Origin: Kineosporia babensis
Lineage (GTDB): Bacteria > Actinomycetota > Actinomycetes > Actinomycetales > Kineosporiaceae
Length of the DNA: 64,000 bases
Assembly: GCF_021129305.1 (NCBI RefSeq)
Contig: NZ_JAJOMB010000002.1
Location: forward strand, 558,001-622,000
Direction of reading: 5' to 3'
The notes under the pieces were generated by a model, which was not told where the DNA came from, ran no database searches, and saw nothing but the letters and a program-made list of their open reading frames with translations. Positions 9,029 through 17,192 of this stretch are shown here, in pieces. The position numbers and the translations under genes were made by a program. The first letter of the stretch is position 1; each line of letters begins with the position of its first letter.

Positions 9029-9820
9029 GTGAGGATTGCTTCGCTCGGGTTCCGCACCGATCTGATGGTTCGCGGGCTGGGCGGTTCGCAGATCTCCGAC
9101 CGCGGCTCCCACCTGGTGGTACGCACTCCGGCGAATCCGGTCTACTGGTGGGGCAACTTCTTGCTGCTGCGCGAGCGGCCGGGCGTGGGGGATTGGCCCG
9201 GCTGGGTCGCCGAGTTCACCCGTGAGTTTCCCGCCGCCGAGCACCTGGCCCTCGGGCTGGACTCTGGTGACGGCAACGTCGAAGACACGGCCGGCCTGGA
9301 AGCACTGAGCATGGACGTCCTGGTGGACACCGTGCTGACCGCCGACTCGCTCCGCCCGCCCACCTCGCAACCGGCGGCCGAGATCCGTCCTCTGCTCAGT
9401 GATGCGGACTGGGCCCAGATCGCCCGCCTGCGGATGTCGCTGACCGAGGGCCCGCCCGACCCCCACCTGTCCCAGTTCGCCGACGTGAAGACCCGCGAGT
9501 CGCGAAGCATCGCAGAAGCCGGTCACGGTGCCTGGTTCGGTGCCTTCGTTGACGGCGAGTTGGTCTGCGGGGCAGGTCTGTTCAGCGACGGCAGCGGGCT
9601 GGCCCGGTTCCAGAACGTGGAAACCCATCCGTCGTTCCGGCGCCGAGGTCTCGCTAACGCGTTAGTTCACCAATTGGGGACGTGGGGGCTGGCCCAGCTG
9701 TCGGCCTCGCGTCTGGTGGTGGTCGCCGATCCCGGCTATCACGCGATCGACATGTACCGGAACCTGGGCTTCGAGGACGCGGAACACCAAGTCCTGCTGC
9801 AGCGCCCACCATCAGCCTGA
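9029..9820 (+). CDS. GNAT-family N-acetyltransferase
   Basis: 263 residues from GTG 9029, with AGGGG about 6 nt upstream. The C-terminal half (about 118-255) is a GNAT fold: motif A around residues 197-213 reads ETHPSFRRRGLANALV, with the acetyl-CoA pyrophosphate loop RRRGLAN. It is preceded by a strand GAWFGAFVDGELVCGAG and followed by ADPGYHAIDMYRNLGFEDA, the usual Tyr-containing motif B region. The N-terminal ~115 residues resemble the degenerate GNAT-like domain of two-domain members (PVYWWGNFLLL). The acceptor substrate cannot be inferred. The stop codon overlaps a strong hairpin terminator, so it is monocistronic. Confidence 0.87.
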   Translation: MRIASLGFRTDLMVRGLGGSQISDRGSHLVVRTPANPVYWWGNFLLLRERPGVGDWPGWVAEFTREFPAAEHLALGLDSGDGNVEDTAGLEALSMDVLVDTVLTADSLRPPTSQPAAEIRPLLSDADWAQIARLRMSLTEGPPDPHLSQFADVKTRESRSIAEAGHGAWFGAFVDGELVCGAGLFSDGSGLARFQNVETHPSFRRRGLANALVHQLGTWGLAQLSASRLVVVADPGYHAIDMYRNLGFEDAEHQVLLQRPPSA

Positions 9821-9844
9821 AGTACCGGCACGCGGTACTTCAGG
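9816..9844. terminator. Perfect 12-bp hairpin at the end of the acetyltransferase gene
   Basis: CCTGAAGTACCG and CGGTACTTCAGG flank a 5-nt loop; the stop codon lies in the left arm. There is no U-tract, which is common for high-GC actinobacterial terminators. Confidence 0.75.
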
Positions 9845-9883
9845 AGGAATCACCGCCGGGGCCGACTACGGGATGATCCGGAC

Positions 9884-11392
9884 ATGTCGACACAACGGGC
9901 CCTGGGGTTCGTCTCCGCGGCCGCGATCGCCCTGGCCGCTGCGATCAGCGCGATCCACCTGGGCCAGACCTACCAGGCCACCGGGCTCGTCCGGTTCCTG
10001 ATCGTCGCCTTCGGCAGCGCACCGCTGGCCGTCGTGCTCGGCCGGCTGAGTTCCCGGCCGTTCTGGGCCTGGCTGACGGTCGCCACCGGCCTGGTGCTGT
10101 CCGTGCTCGGCGTCTGGCGATCCCTGCGGAACGACGCGCTGCACCTGATCACCATGGACTTCTCGGTGATCCAGGTGGCCATCAACGCCGCGGACGTGAT
10201 GGCTCCGATCGCCCTGACCGGCCTGGGCCTGGTGCTGCTCCTGGCCGGAGCCGCCTGGCGCACCCACGACCGGCTGCTCACCGGCCTGGCCACGATCAGC
10301 GGCACCCTGCTTTCCCTGATCTACGCCGTTGCCCTGCTGGCCCACGCAGCTCGCAGCCTGCCCTACATCGGCGGCGCCGTAAGCCCCGCCCTGGTCACCG
10401 CCGCCGGAATCGTTGCCCTGGCCGCACTGCTCCTACCCGTCGTCGTGGTGAGCGGTCCCGGCGGCTCTGAAATCGCCCTCCCGTCCCGAACCACCGCCAT
10501 CCGCGTCCCCGCTTCGCTGTTGGTGCTGGCCCTCCTGGCCGGCGTTGGCTACTGGACCTATGACCGCCTGGCCAACCGCACCAAGCTCGCCGAGCTCTTC
10601 CCCGACCCCGCCCTGGCCGGTTGCGTGGCCACCACCCTGGGCCTGACCGACGCCGAGCAGCCCACCTCACAACGCAAGCTGGACAGCGTCTTCAGTCTGA
10701 GCTGCAACGGCGACCAGAGCACCAGCGGCCGCATCCGGTCCCTGGCCGGCCTGGAGCACCTGCCCAACCTCGGCACCCTGGACGTCTCCACCAACGAACT
10801 GAACGACGTGATCGGCCTGGACCAGGTGCCCGGCCTGACCAGCCTGAAACTGACGAACAACCGGGTGCGCGACCTGACCCCGCTGGCCACCCTGACCGAG
10901 CTGCGTGAACTGGGCGCCTCCAACAACCGGATCGCCGACCTGACCCCGCTGCACAACCTCAAAGACCTGTCCGCCGTGGGCCTGTCCGGCAACCAGATCA
11001 CCGAGGTGTCCGCACTGGCCAACCTGACCACGATCGCCGAACTGGACCTGGCCCGTAACCAGATCACCGACGTCTCAGCTTTGTCCGCTCTCGCCACCCT
11101 GGACCGACTGACCCTGCGCGAGAACAACCTTCAAGACCTGACGCCGCTGACCGGGCTCACCGCACTGACCATGCTCGACATCGCCGGCAACCAGGTCACC
11201 GACCTGAAGCCACTGACCCGGATGCCCTTGGTCGACGAACTCTGGCTCGGCGGCAACCCGGTCCAGAACCTGAAACCGCTGCGCCAGATGAAGGCACTGC
11301 AGGGCGTCGACCTGGAAGGCAGTGACCCGTACAAACTCGTGGGAGTGGACGAACTACGCGACGCCGGAGTGTATGTCGGCGGCCTGGCCTAG
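9884..11392 (+). CDS. Polytopic membrane protein with C-terminal internalin-type leucine-rich repeats
   Basis: 502 residues. Seven hydrophobic segments are visible at about 8-27, 34-55, 60-78, 105-125, 131-156, 168-188 and 210-229. After the last comes a soluble part with a cysteine pair and then, from about 284 to 480, eight to nine 22-residue leucine-rich repeats of the SDS22/internalin type (units such as LTSLKLTNNRVRDLTPLATL, with Asn at the turn). With seven helices and signal-peptide-like orientation the repeats may face outside, but topology was not computed. Such repeats bind proteins; no ligand can be named. The start is ATG 9884 with only a weak GGAT upstream. The fusion of a multi-helix domain to an LRR ladder is unusual for actinobacteria. 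Confidence 0.8.
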   Translation: MSTQRALGFVSAAAIALAAAISAIHLGQTYQATGLVRFLIVAFGSAPLAVVLGRLSSRPFWAWLTVATGLVLSVLGVWRSLRNDALHLITMDFSVIQVAINAADVMAPIALTGLGLVLLLAGAAWRTHDRLLTGLATISGTLLSLIYAVALLAHAARSLPYIGGAVSPALVTAAGIVALAALLLPVVVVSGPGGSEIALPSRTTAIRVPASLLVLALLAGVGYWTYDRLANRTKLAELFPDPALAGCVATTLGLTDAEQPTSQRKLDSVFSLSCNGDQSTSGRIRSLAGLEHLPNLGTLDVSTNELNDVIGLDQVPGLTSLKLTNNRVRDLTPLATLTELRELGASNNRIADLTPLHNLKDLSAVGLSGNQITEVSALANLTTIAELDLARNQITDVSALSALATLDRLTLRENNLQDLTPLTGLTALTMLDIAGNQVTDLKPLTRMPLVDELWLGGNPVQNLKPLRQMKALQGVDLEGSDPYKLVGVDELRDAGVYVGGLA

Positions 11393-11419
11393 TTGTGAAA
11401 GCACCCTAAAGTTGGCTCT

Positions 11420-12235
11420 GTGGAACTTCTCGACCCGGCGCTCAGCAGCCTTCGGCAAGAACCCGTCACCCTCGGTCTGTCCCACGCCCGAGTGCTGCGC
11501 CTGCTCGACAGTGATAGCACCGCCGTAGCCTTCGCCAAGATCGTCGACCACAGCGCCCCACCCCACCTGGCCGACGATCTCGAAGGCGAGGCCGCCCGTC
11601 TCAAATGGCTTTCTGCTTTGGGCATCCCAGTGGCCAAGGTCCTGGCCGCCGGCACCGACATCACTCAATCCTGGCTGGTGACACAAGCTCTCCCCGGCCG
11701 TCCCGCCTCCGACCCTTGGCCCACCTCGGAACGCGCCGCCGTAGTCGACCTCCTCGCTGCCGCTGCCCGCAAGCTGCACGACCAACCAACGAACGACGTC
11801 CTCACCTTCGACGGTTCAATCCCTTTTCTTCTGAGTGAGATCCGAGAGCGAGTGAGCGCCGGAATCGTTGACCGAGCCTGGGCTGCCGCTGGTAAGAGCG
11901 ACACCACGGCGGCCTCCGCCTTGGCGGAACTGGAGTGTTTGGCCGCGGCCATCGGCAAAGGCTCACAATCCCTCTGCCACGGCGATTTCTGCCTACCCAA
12001 CGTCCTGATCGCCCCAGCCGGCATCGTCTCGTTCGTAGACGTCGGCCGGGCCTCTCTCGCCGACCCCCATTCCGACCTTGCCGACATGATCCGCAGCCTC
12101 CGCAGCCCGATGAATCCCCAGTTCGGCCCCGCCTACGCGGAGCAATTCCTGGACAGCTACGGCCGCGACCGCATCGACCCCGAACGTCTGCGCCTGCACG
12201 ACCTGCTCGAAAGCTTCTTCTGGCGAGCGCCTTGA
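11420..12235 (+). CDS. Aminoglycoside phosphotransferase (APH(3')-like) family kinase
   Basis: 271 residues from GTG 11420, 28 nt after the LRR gene. The kinase catalytic loop LCHGDFCLPNVLI gives His187, catalytic Asp189 and Asn194, and FVDVGRASLADPHSDLA supplies the metal-binding Asp207. Spacing is almost identical to APH(3') enzymes. The N-lobe (FAKIVDHS, then EGEAARLKWLSALGIPVAKV) contains the ATP-lysine and helix-C Glu. APH-fold kinases phosphorylate aminoglycosides, other small alcohols or proteins. The D-V-G-R in place of the more usual D-L/F-G-R and the absence of mobile elements suggest a chromosomal housekeeping or intrinsic enzyme. Resistance activity is not established. Confidence 0.85.
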   Translation: MELLDPALSSLRQEPVTLGLSHARVLRLLDSDSTAVAFAKIVDHSAPPHLADDLEGEAARLKWLSALGIPVAKVLAAGTDITQSWLVTQALPGRPASDPWPTSERAAVVDLLAAAARKLHDQPTNDVLTFDGSIPFLLSEIRERVSAGIVDRAWAAAGKSDTTAASALAELECLAAAIGKGSQSLCHGDFCLPNVLIAPAGIVSFVDVGRASLADPHSDLADMIRSLRSPMNPQFGPAYAEQFLDSYGRDRIDPERLRLHDLLESFFWRAP

Positions 12236-12256
12236 CTTCTCGTGTTCCGTGGGGTG

Positions 12257-12916
12257 TCAGATCAGACGGGACGTGTATCCGGCGTCGACGAGTTGGCGGA
12301 AGGCCTCACGGACGTCGTCGGGCATGGGCTGCTCGATGGCGAAGCCCTTTTCGGCGTAGACCTCGATCCGCTGGGTGTCACCGACGAGCATGTTCACCAC
12401 GCGATCCGGATCGCCGATGCCGGCGACGTAGTCGTCCAGGGCAAGGGGCAGCGACGCGCACTGCACGACCTCGACCTCAGGCCAGAGCTTGCGACACGTC
12501 GCGTAGGCCCGGCGCTGCTGGTAGGGGCGGGAGACCAGGGTGACCGATCTCGGTTCGACCCTGTGCTTGTGCAGCAATGCTCTTGTGAACGTGATGTTTT
12601 CGCCGGTATTACGAGCCTCGGGTTCGACCAGAATCACCTCGTCCGGCACGCCGAGGCCGAGCGCATGCTCCCGGTAGGCGACGGCCTCGCCGCGCGGGAA
12701 TCGTTCGATGGTCGTCGGGGCGTTGGCACCGGTGAAAACGATGAGCGGGACGGTGCCGCCCAGATAGAGCTGGGCTGCGCGTGTAGCTACGCCCAGGTCG
12801 TGACTGCCGAGCCCGATGCCCACGTCTGTGGGCTCCAGGCGGTGGTGCAGGTCGTGGTACTCCCAGAGAACACGCACGGCCGGCCGGATCTGCGGTGGGA
12901 GCGACGAATGAGCCAT
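12257..12916 (-). CDS. YdcF/ElyC/SanA-family (DUF218) protein
   Basis: 219 residues from ATG 12916. Family hallmarks are present: a GLGSHDLGVATRAAQLYLGG segment after strand 1, TGANAPTTI, the charged PRGEAVAYREHALGLGVP, EARNTGENITFTRALL, and VSRPYQQRRAYATCRK. Members adopt a Rossmann-like fold. E. coli YdcF binds S-adenosylmethionine and SanA/ElyC affect envelope integrity, but the biochemical role is unresolved. There is no membrane segment here, so it is a cytosolic subtype. It lies 7 bp downstream of a decayed gene on the same strand, suggesting a former operon. Confidence 0.85.
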   Translation of the reverse strand: MAHSSLPPQIRPAVRVLWEYHDLHHRLEPTDVGIGLGSHDLGVATRAAQLYLGGTVPLIVFTGANAPTTIERFPRGEAVAYREHALGLGVPDEVILVEPEARNTGENITFTRALLHKHRVEPRSVTLVSRPYQQRRAYATCRKLWPEVEVVQCASLPLALDDYVAGIGDPDRVVNMLVGDTQRIEVYAEKGFAIEQPMPDDVREAFRQLVDAGYTSRLI

Positions 12917-12923
12917 CGAATGA

Positions 12924-13743
12924 TCAGACGAGGCTCTGGGCCGGGTCGGCCTCGCCGTAGAACTTGGTCCAGAGGCTTTTCAAGTGCTCGTGCAGCTCTT
13001 CCGGGGTGTCGAACTCCCAGTCGGTCGCCTTTCGTAGTCCCGCAGGGTGATCTGCCCGTCCAGGCTCTTGGCGAAGCCCCGGCGAAAGCTTTCCTGGATT
13101 CCGTCGATGCGGAGGCCGGCCATGTCGGTGACGAATGCTTCTTCCCAGCCCGCGAAAAGGGCGTTGACGTTCATCTTGCGGCACGCGGCGGCGGTAGTCG
13201 GGGCCGAACACTTGCCTGAGGGGAACTCGATGCTGATTTCGGGTTCACCGGTGGCTGTTGCCTCACGGTCCTGGGCATTGAACTCCTGGCTGGAGCGCAG
13301 GTACTTCTCGGCTTCGACGAGGTCAGCGTCAGCGGTGAACCTGGTGGCGTTGCGACTGTACTTGTGGGTGCCTCCGTGGACGCCGTCGGTGGTGGTTCAG
13401 TCATCGGATCTTTGCCCCAGAGAGCCTGATCGGTGAGTTGCTGGTCGGTGATCTGGGCGCCGTGGCGTTGTGGGGCGTGTCCTTGGCGTCGCAGCTCTGC
13501 GATACGGGTCCGAACAGCCGCTGATGCGTCGGGCGAATCGCCTCCAGGTGCATCGCCGGCCGATTCTCAGTGGCAGTCTCGTAGCCCTGAGCCACGCCGT
13601 CCCAACCGTGCCCCCAGCTGCTGAGTGCCCGTTCCCCGGCGGTGGTCACTGAGCCGGTGACTCGAGCGTGATGCCGGTGTAGGGCCGTGGCGATCGCGGT
13701 CAGGGATCCCTCGATCTCCTTTGCCCGGTTCGCCGCCGTCCAT
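12924..13743 (-). pseudogene. Broken gene for a ~270-residue WXG-like/polymorphic-toxin-like protein; about six single-base indels
   Basis: No single frame is open, but five plausible coding pieces follow each other on the minus strand in changing frames. In order they are: a helical N-terminus (AANRAKEIEGSLTAIATAL ... SSWGHGWDGVAQGYE), SAGDAPGGDSPDASAAVRTR through ITDQQLTDQALWGKDPMT, a TTTDGVHGGTHKYSRNATRF segment continuing to ISIEFP, a short FGPDYRRRV piece, MNVNALFAGWEEAFVTDMAG through LRDYE, and ATDWEFDTPEELHEHLKSLW to the stop. Each junction can be repaired by adding or removing one base, mostly in short G, C or A runs. The WxG-type helical start and the DGVHGGTH region recall secreted effectors, but I cannot name the family. 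Either true gene decay or local assembly error. Confidence 0.65.
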
Positions 13744-13756
13744 GACTACCGGTATC

Positions 13757-14152
13757 AAACGGTCAGAACAAGACATCCGGCGTCGCCTGAACATGCTGGC
13801 CGGTGCTGTTCGGGCCAAGCGGGTGAGAAGCGCCTCGTTCAAGAGAGTTTCCGGGTCGGAGCGGCCGGTTGCCTCGACGATGAGGCGTTCATAGATCACA
13901 GCGAGGTCGGCAGGGGAGCCCAGGGTCGTAGGTGCGGCGGCCGGTCCAGACAAGGGCCGGGGGTAACTCGATCTGGCCGTGTTCCGGACCACAGAGCTCG
14001 GCCAGGCGCTGAGGGAGCGCGACCGGGCGTCGCCGCAGGTAACTCGCTCGCTGCTCCACCTGCCCAGGATGAAGCACGACACCAGGACCGAACGGTTCTG
14101 CGCGTAACTGTGGCCCGTCGGTGGCCCATCTGGCACGCCGGGCGATTGTCAT
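13757..14152 (-). pseudogene. Broken gene for a small conserved actinobacterial protein; two single-base indels
   Basis: From ATG 14152 the product reads well through RRPVALPQRLAELCGPEHGQ and LPPALVWTGRRTYD, then goes out of frame. An extra C near 13926 restores LGSPADLAVIYERLIVEATG and TLLNEALLTRL; a missing base near 13817 restores WPEQHRPACSGDAG before a stop. This layout (LPQRLA.L.GP..G.ELP..L.W.GRR.YD, then a helix and LL..LWP) is that of a short hypothetical protein frequent in actinobacteria, often beside transcription regulators; its function is unknown to me. It directly precedes the other broken gene on the same strand, so both were probably co-transcribed. Confidence 0.6.
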
Positions 14153-14160
14153 CTCATGAT

Positions 14161-14204
14161 GAAGGGCCAGGATCGGAGGCTGTGTGCCTCTGACCTGGCC
14201 CTTC
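14161..14204 (-). terminator. Nested hairpin downstream of tRNA-Gly
   Basis: An 11-bp perfect outer stem (GAAGGGCCAGG / CCTGGCCCTTC) encloses a 5-bp inner stem (GAGGC / GCCTC), 7 nt past the 3' end of the minus-strand tRNA. Confidence 0.75.
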
Positions 14205-14211
14205 TTGGTGG

Positions 14212-14282
14212 AGCGGGTGACCGGGATCGAACCGGCATGACCAGCTTGGAAGGCTGGGGCTCTACCATTGAGCTACACCCGC
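14212..14282 (-). tRNA. tRNA-Gly (anticodon TCC)
   Basis: On the minus strand a cloverleaf folds cleanly: acceptor GCGGGTG paired with CACCCGC, D-arm GCTC/GAGC, anticodon stem CCAGC/GCTGG with loop CTTCCAA (anticodon TCC), and a T-arm with the TTCGATC loop. No CCA is encoded. About 71 nt. Confidence 0.95.
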
Positions 14283-14407
14283 ACGTCTCGAACGGGCACC
14301 AGTGTTCCGTAAAACCGGAAATCTGGCGAACGTCCAGGCCGTCGTGTCGTAGCCTACTGCCTGTCACCCGGTCGGCCGGACACCCGTTGCCGGTTCGAGT
14401 GGGTCGG

Positions 14408-14481
14408 CGGGGTGTGGCGCAGCTTGGTAGCGCGTCCGCTTTGGGAGCGGAAGGCCCCCGGTTCGAATCCGGGTACCCCGA
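14408..14481 (+). tRNA. tRNA-Pro (anticodon TGG)
   Basis: Acceptor CGGGGTG pairs with TACCCCG, D-arm GCGC/GCGC, anticodon stem TCCGC/GCGGA with loop TTTGGGA (anticodon TGG), T-arm CCCGG/CCGGG with TTCGAAT. 74 nt, no encoded CCA. A tRNA-Pro just upstream of tig is common in actinobacteria. Confidence 0.96.
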
Positions 14482-14712
14482 CGAGCGCAGCGATGCGCCG
14501 GCATCAGGGCTGGTCGCAGTCCTGATCCAGGTCCCCGGCCAGGAATCTGGCTAGGGTGGCCCGGGCATGTCCTGCGCGCCCTCGTGGCGCGGCTAGGATG
14601 TGCCGAAGGCCATGATGCCGTTACTGCTTCCCGGCGCGTCCGCGCAGCCGATCGCAGCGCACGGCACCTCGGCCATCGTCCTCAGTTGTCCAAGGCCAGG
14701 AGAAGTCCCCTC

Positions 14713-16092
14713 GTGAAGAGCGCCGTCGAGACCCTCAACCCCACCCGGGTCAAGCTCACCGTCGAGGTGCCCTTCGACGAACTCAAGCCGAGCATGGACG
14801 CGGCCTACAAGAACATCGCGTCGCAGGTCACCGTCCCCGGCTTCCGCAAGGGCAAGGTCCCGCCGCGGATCATCGACCAGCGCTTCGGCCGCGGCGTCGT
14901 GATCGAAGAAGCCGTCAACAACGCCCTGCCCGGCTTCTACACGCAGGCCGTGCAGGAGACCGAGATCCGCCCGCTCGGCCAGCCCGAGGTCGACGTCACC
15001 GCCGTGCCGGACCCGGCCGCCGGTGGCGACCTGGCCTTCACCGCCGAGGTCGACGTGCGCCCCGAGTTCGAGCTGCCCGCCCTCGACGCGGTCGAGGTCG
15101 TCGTGGAGGACGTGAAGGTCGGCGACGAGCAGGTCGAGGAGCGTCTGCAGACCCTGCGCGAGCGCTTCGGCTCCCTGGTCACCGTCGAGCGCCCGGCCGC
15201 CGACGGCGACTTCCTCAGCATCGACATCGCGGCGACCATCGGCGGCGACGAGATCGACAGCGTCAAGGGCGTCTCGTACCGGGTCGGCTCGGGCGAGATG
15301 CTCCAGGGCATGGACGACGTCCTGCCGGGCCTGTCGGCCGGCGAGACCACCACCTTCGACTCCCCGCTGGCCGGCGGCGACCGCGCCGGTGAGGAAGCCC
15401 ACGTCACCGTGACCGTGCAGTCGGTCAAGGAGCGCGAGCTGCCCGAGGCGGACGACGAGTTCGCCCAGATGGCCTCCGAGTTCGACTCGATCGAGGAGCT
15501 GCGTACCAGCCTCTCGGAGCAGGCCGAGCAGGAGGCGAAGTACCAGCAGGGCATCCAGGCCCGCGAGCGTCTGCTCGAGAAGCTGCTCGAGGGCGTCGAG
15601 ATCCCGGTCCCCGACGGCATCATCAAGGCCGAGGTCAAGCAGCACCTGGAGCAGGAGGGCAAGGCCGAGGACGACCCGCACGGCGAAGAGGTCGAGGTCG
15701 AGGCCCGCAAGGCGTTCAAGGCCCAGCTGCTGCTCGACGCGATCGCCGAGAAGGAAGAGGTCCAGGTCGGTCAGCAGGAGCTGATCGAGTACCTGCTGGC
15801 CTCCGCCCAGCAGTACCGGATGGACCCGAACGAGTTCATCAAGGCCGTGGACGAGGCCGGTCAGGTGCCCTCGATGGTGGCCGAGGTCGGCCGCCGCAAG
15901 GCGCTGGCCCAGGTGCTCGAGCGGGCCTCGGTGAAGGACGAGTCGGGCAACGAGATCGACCTGTCCGCCCTGTTCCCGGCCAGCCCCGAGGCTGAGGCCG
16001 AGATCGAGGACGCCGAAGAGGTCGAGGCGGACGAGGACGGCGACACGGACAAGAAGAAGTCCGACGACCCGGCCGCGCTGCCCACTCTCTGA
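14713..16092 (+). CDS. tig: Trigger factor, ribosome-associated peptidyl-prolyl isomerase/chaperone
   Basis: 459 residues. GTG 14713 is chosen because AGGAGAAG lies 7 nt upstream and the product starts with the conserved MKSAVETLNPTRVKLTVEVP; the open frame begins earlier. The ribosome-docking loop GFRKGK is at 43-48. The FKBP-like PPIase domain covers about 150-245 and the helical C-terminal chaperone domain 250-425. A highly acidic tail (EIEDAEEVEADEDGDTDKKK) ends the protein, typical of actinobacterial trigger factors. It binds at the ribosome exit tunnel next to uL23 and shields nascent chains. It heads the clpP1-clpP2-clpX block, coupling folding and degradation, as in Streptomyces and Mycobacterium. 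Confidence 0.98.
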   Translation: MKSAVETLNPTRVKLTVEVPFDELKPSMDAAYKNIASQVTVPGFRKGKVPPRIIDQRFGRGVVIEEAVNNALPGFYTQAVQETEIRPLGQPEVDVTAVPDPAAGGDLAFTAEVDVRPEFELPALDAVEVVVEDVKVGDEQVEERLQTLRERFGSLVTVERPAADGDFLSIDIAATIGGDEIDSVKGVSYRVGSGEMLQGMDDVLPGLSAGETTTFDSPLAGGDRAGEEAHVTVTVQSVKERELPEADDEFAQMASEFDSIEELRTSLSEQAEQEAKYQQGIQARERLLEKLLEGVEIPVPDGIIKAEVKQHLEQEGKAEDDPHGEEVEVEARKAFKAQLLLDAIAEKEEVQVGQQELIEYLLASAQQYRMDPNEFIKAVDEAGQVPSMVAEVGRRKALAQVLERASVKDESGNEIDLSALFPASPEAEAEIEDAEEVEADEDGDTDKKKSDDPAALPTL

Positions 16093-16109
16093 TCTCCTCA
16101 AGTCAGCCC

Positions 16110-16155
16110 GAACCGGCATCCCAGAACGACGAAGACTCGGCTGGGGTGCCGGTTC
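16110..16155 (+). terminator. Hairpin terminator of tig
   Basis: Fifteen-base arms (GAACCGGCATCCCAG / CTGGGGTGCCGGTTC) pair with one mismatch around a 16-nt loop, 17 nt after the tig stop. It separates tig from clpP1 transcriptionally. Confidence 0.75.
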
Positions 16156-16392
16156 TGCTTTCCGCAGAAGTTCCGCCGCAGGAGATCCGTACGACCTGCC
16201 GGATCCGGCCGTGGGGCACTGGTGAAACCGGGTCCGACCCGCCGCGATTCACCCTGAGGACTCTTGCGCGCGCGGGCGTGTCGCCTGGTCAGAGCCCATC
16301 CGGGTCATGCACCGTGGGCCCTGATGCGCCCACAGCGAACAACCGCCGGTAGGGGAGGATCACCGCCAGTGGTCCGCGTTAGGGTCAATGCA

Positions 16393-16430
16393 CCGGGTGG
16401 CCCACCCGGACGCCCCGGGTGTACCCGGGG
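16393..16430. promoter_or_regulatory. Two adjacent perfect palindromes upstream of clpP1 (putative operator)
   Basis: CCGGGTGG-C-CCACCCGG (16393-16409) is followed after 3 nt by CCCCGGGT-GT-ACCCGGGG (16413-16430). Each is perfect, and all four arms contain CGGGT. They end 30 nt before the clpP1 GTG and 16 nt before its GGGGAG ribosome site. They do not match the ClgR box as I know it (CGC-N5-GCG-like). They could be operators for another regulator or form RNA hairpins in the leader. The rest of the 16156-16460 gap shows nothing else I can assign. Confidence 0.5.
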
Positions 16431-16460
16431 TCAGGTGCCAACGTTTTGGGGAGCGACATC

Positions 16461-17117
16461 GTGAGCCACTTGATCGTTCCGGGGATCGACCCGGTGACGA
16501 ATTCGTTCGACCAGCCGGTGGCCCGCACGGCGTCACCCGGCATGGGTTACGACGACCACGTGTACAACCGTCTCCTGAAGGACCGGATCATCTTCCTCGG
16601 TTCCGAGGTGCGCGACGAGAACGCGAACGCGATCTGCGCGCAGATGCTGCTGCTCGCCGCGGAAGACCCGAACAAGGACATCTACCTCTACATCAACTCG
16701 CCCGGTGGCTCGGTGACCGCCGGCATGGCGATCTACGACACCATGCAGTACGTCTCCTGCGACGTGGCCACCATCGCGATGGGCCTGGCCGCCTCGATGG
16801 GGCAGTTCCTGCTCACCGCGGGCGCCAAGGGCAAGCGCTCGGCCACCCCGCACGCCCGCGTGATGATGCACCAGCCGCTGGGCGGCATCGGTGGCTCGGC
16901 GACGGACATCAAGATCCAGGCCGAGCAGATCCTGCACATCAAGCGGCAGATGGCCGAGCTGATCGCCGAGCAGACCGGGCAGTCGGTCGAGACCATCACC
17001 AAGGACTCCGACCGCGACCGCTGGTTCACCGCGCAGGAAGCCCTCGAGTACGGCATCGTCGACCACGTGGTCCGCTCCGCCCGCGACGTCAGTGGTGGTG
17101 GCGGCACCGGCGCCTGA
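16461..17117 (+). CDS. clpP1: ATP-dependent Clp protease proteolytic subunit 1
   Basis: 218 residues from GTG 16461, preceded by GGGGAG with a 9-nt spacer. The upstream in-frame start would lie inside the palindromes. Catalytic triad: Ser112 (GLAASMGQ), His137 (MMHQPLGG) and Asp186 (DSDRDRW), with the same Ser-His (25) and His-Asp (49) spacing as E. coli Clp[21 protein letters not shown] is the substrate-binding strand. Actinobacteria make a hetero-tetradecamer of ClpP1 and ClpP2 fed by ClpX or ClpC1, and the pair is usually essential. The clpP2 start is 75 nt downstream, indicating co-transcription. Confidence 0.97.
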   Translation: MSHLIVPGIDPVTNSFDQPVARTASPGMGYDDHVYNRLLKDRIIFLGSEVRDENANAICAQMLLLAAEDPNKDIYLYINSPGGSVTAGMAIYDTMQYVSCDVATIAMGLAASMGQFLLTAGAKGKRSATPHARVMMHQPLGGIGGSATDIKIQAEQILHIKRQMAELIAEQTGQSVETITKDSDRDRWFTAQEALEYGIVDHVVRSARDVSGGGGTGA

Positions 17118-17192
17118 CCTCCCGGTCAGAGCCTGCCGAACCGCTGTCCGAACCGCCTTCCCAAGCCAGCAAGAGCATCAGGAGTTGACCCG

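Noticed and set aside
14150-14290. tRNA-Gly as an integration (att) site for the block containing the broken genes
   Set aside because: I looked for a duplicate of the tRNA 3' end to the left and found only a short GCGGGTGA match near 13819, and no integrase.
16146-16464. Short plus-strand open frames between tig and clpP1
   Set aside because: They start inside the tig terminator or lack ribosome sites, and run through the palindromes.
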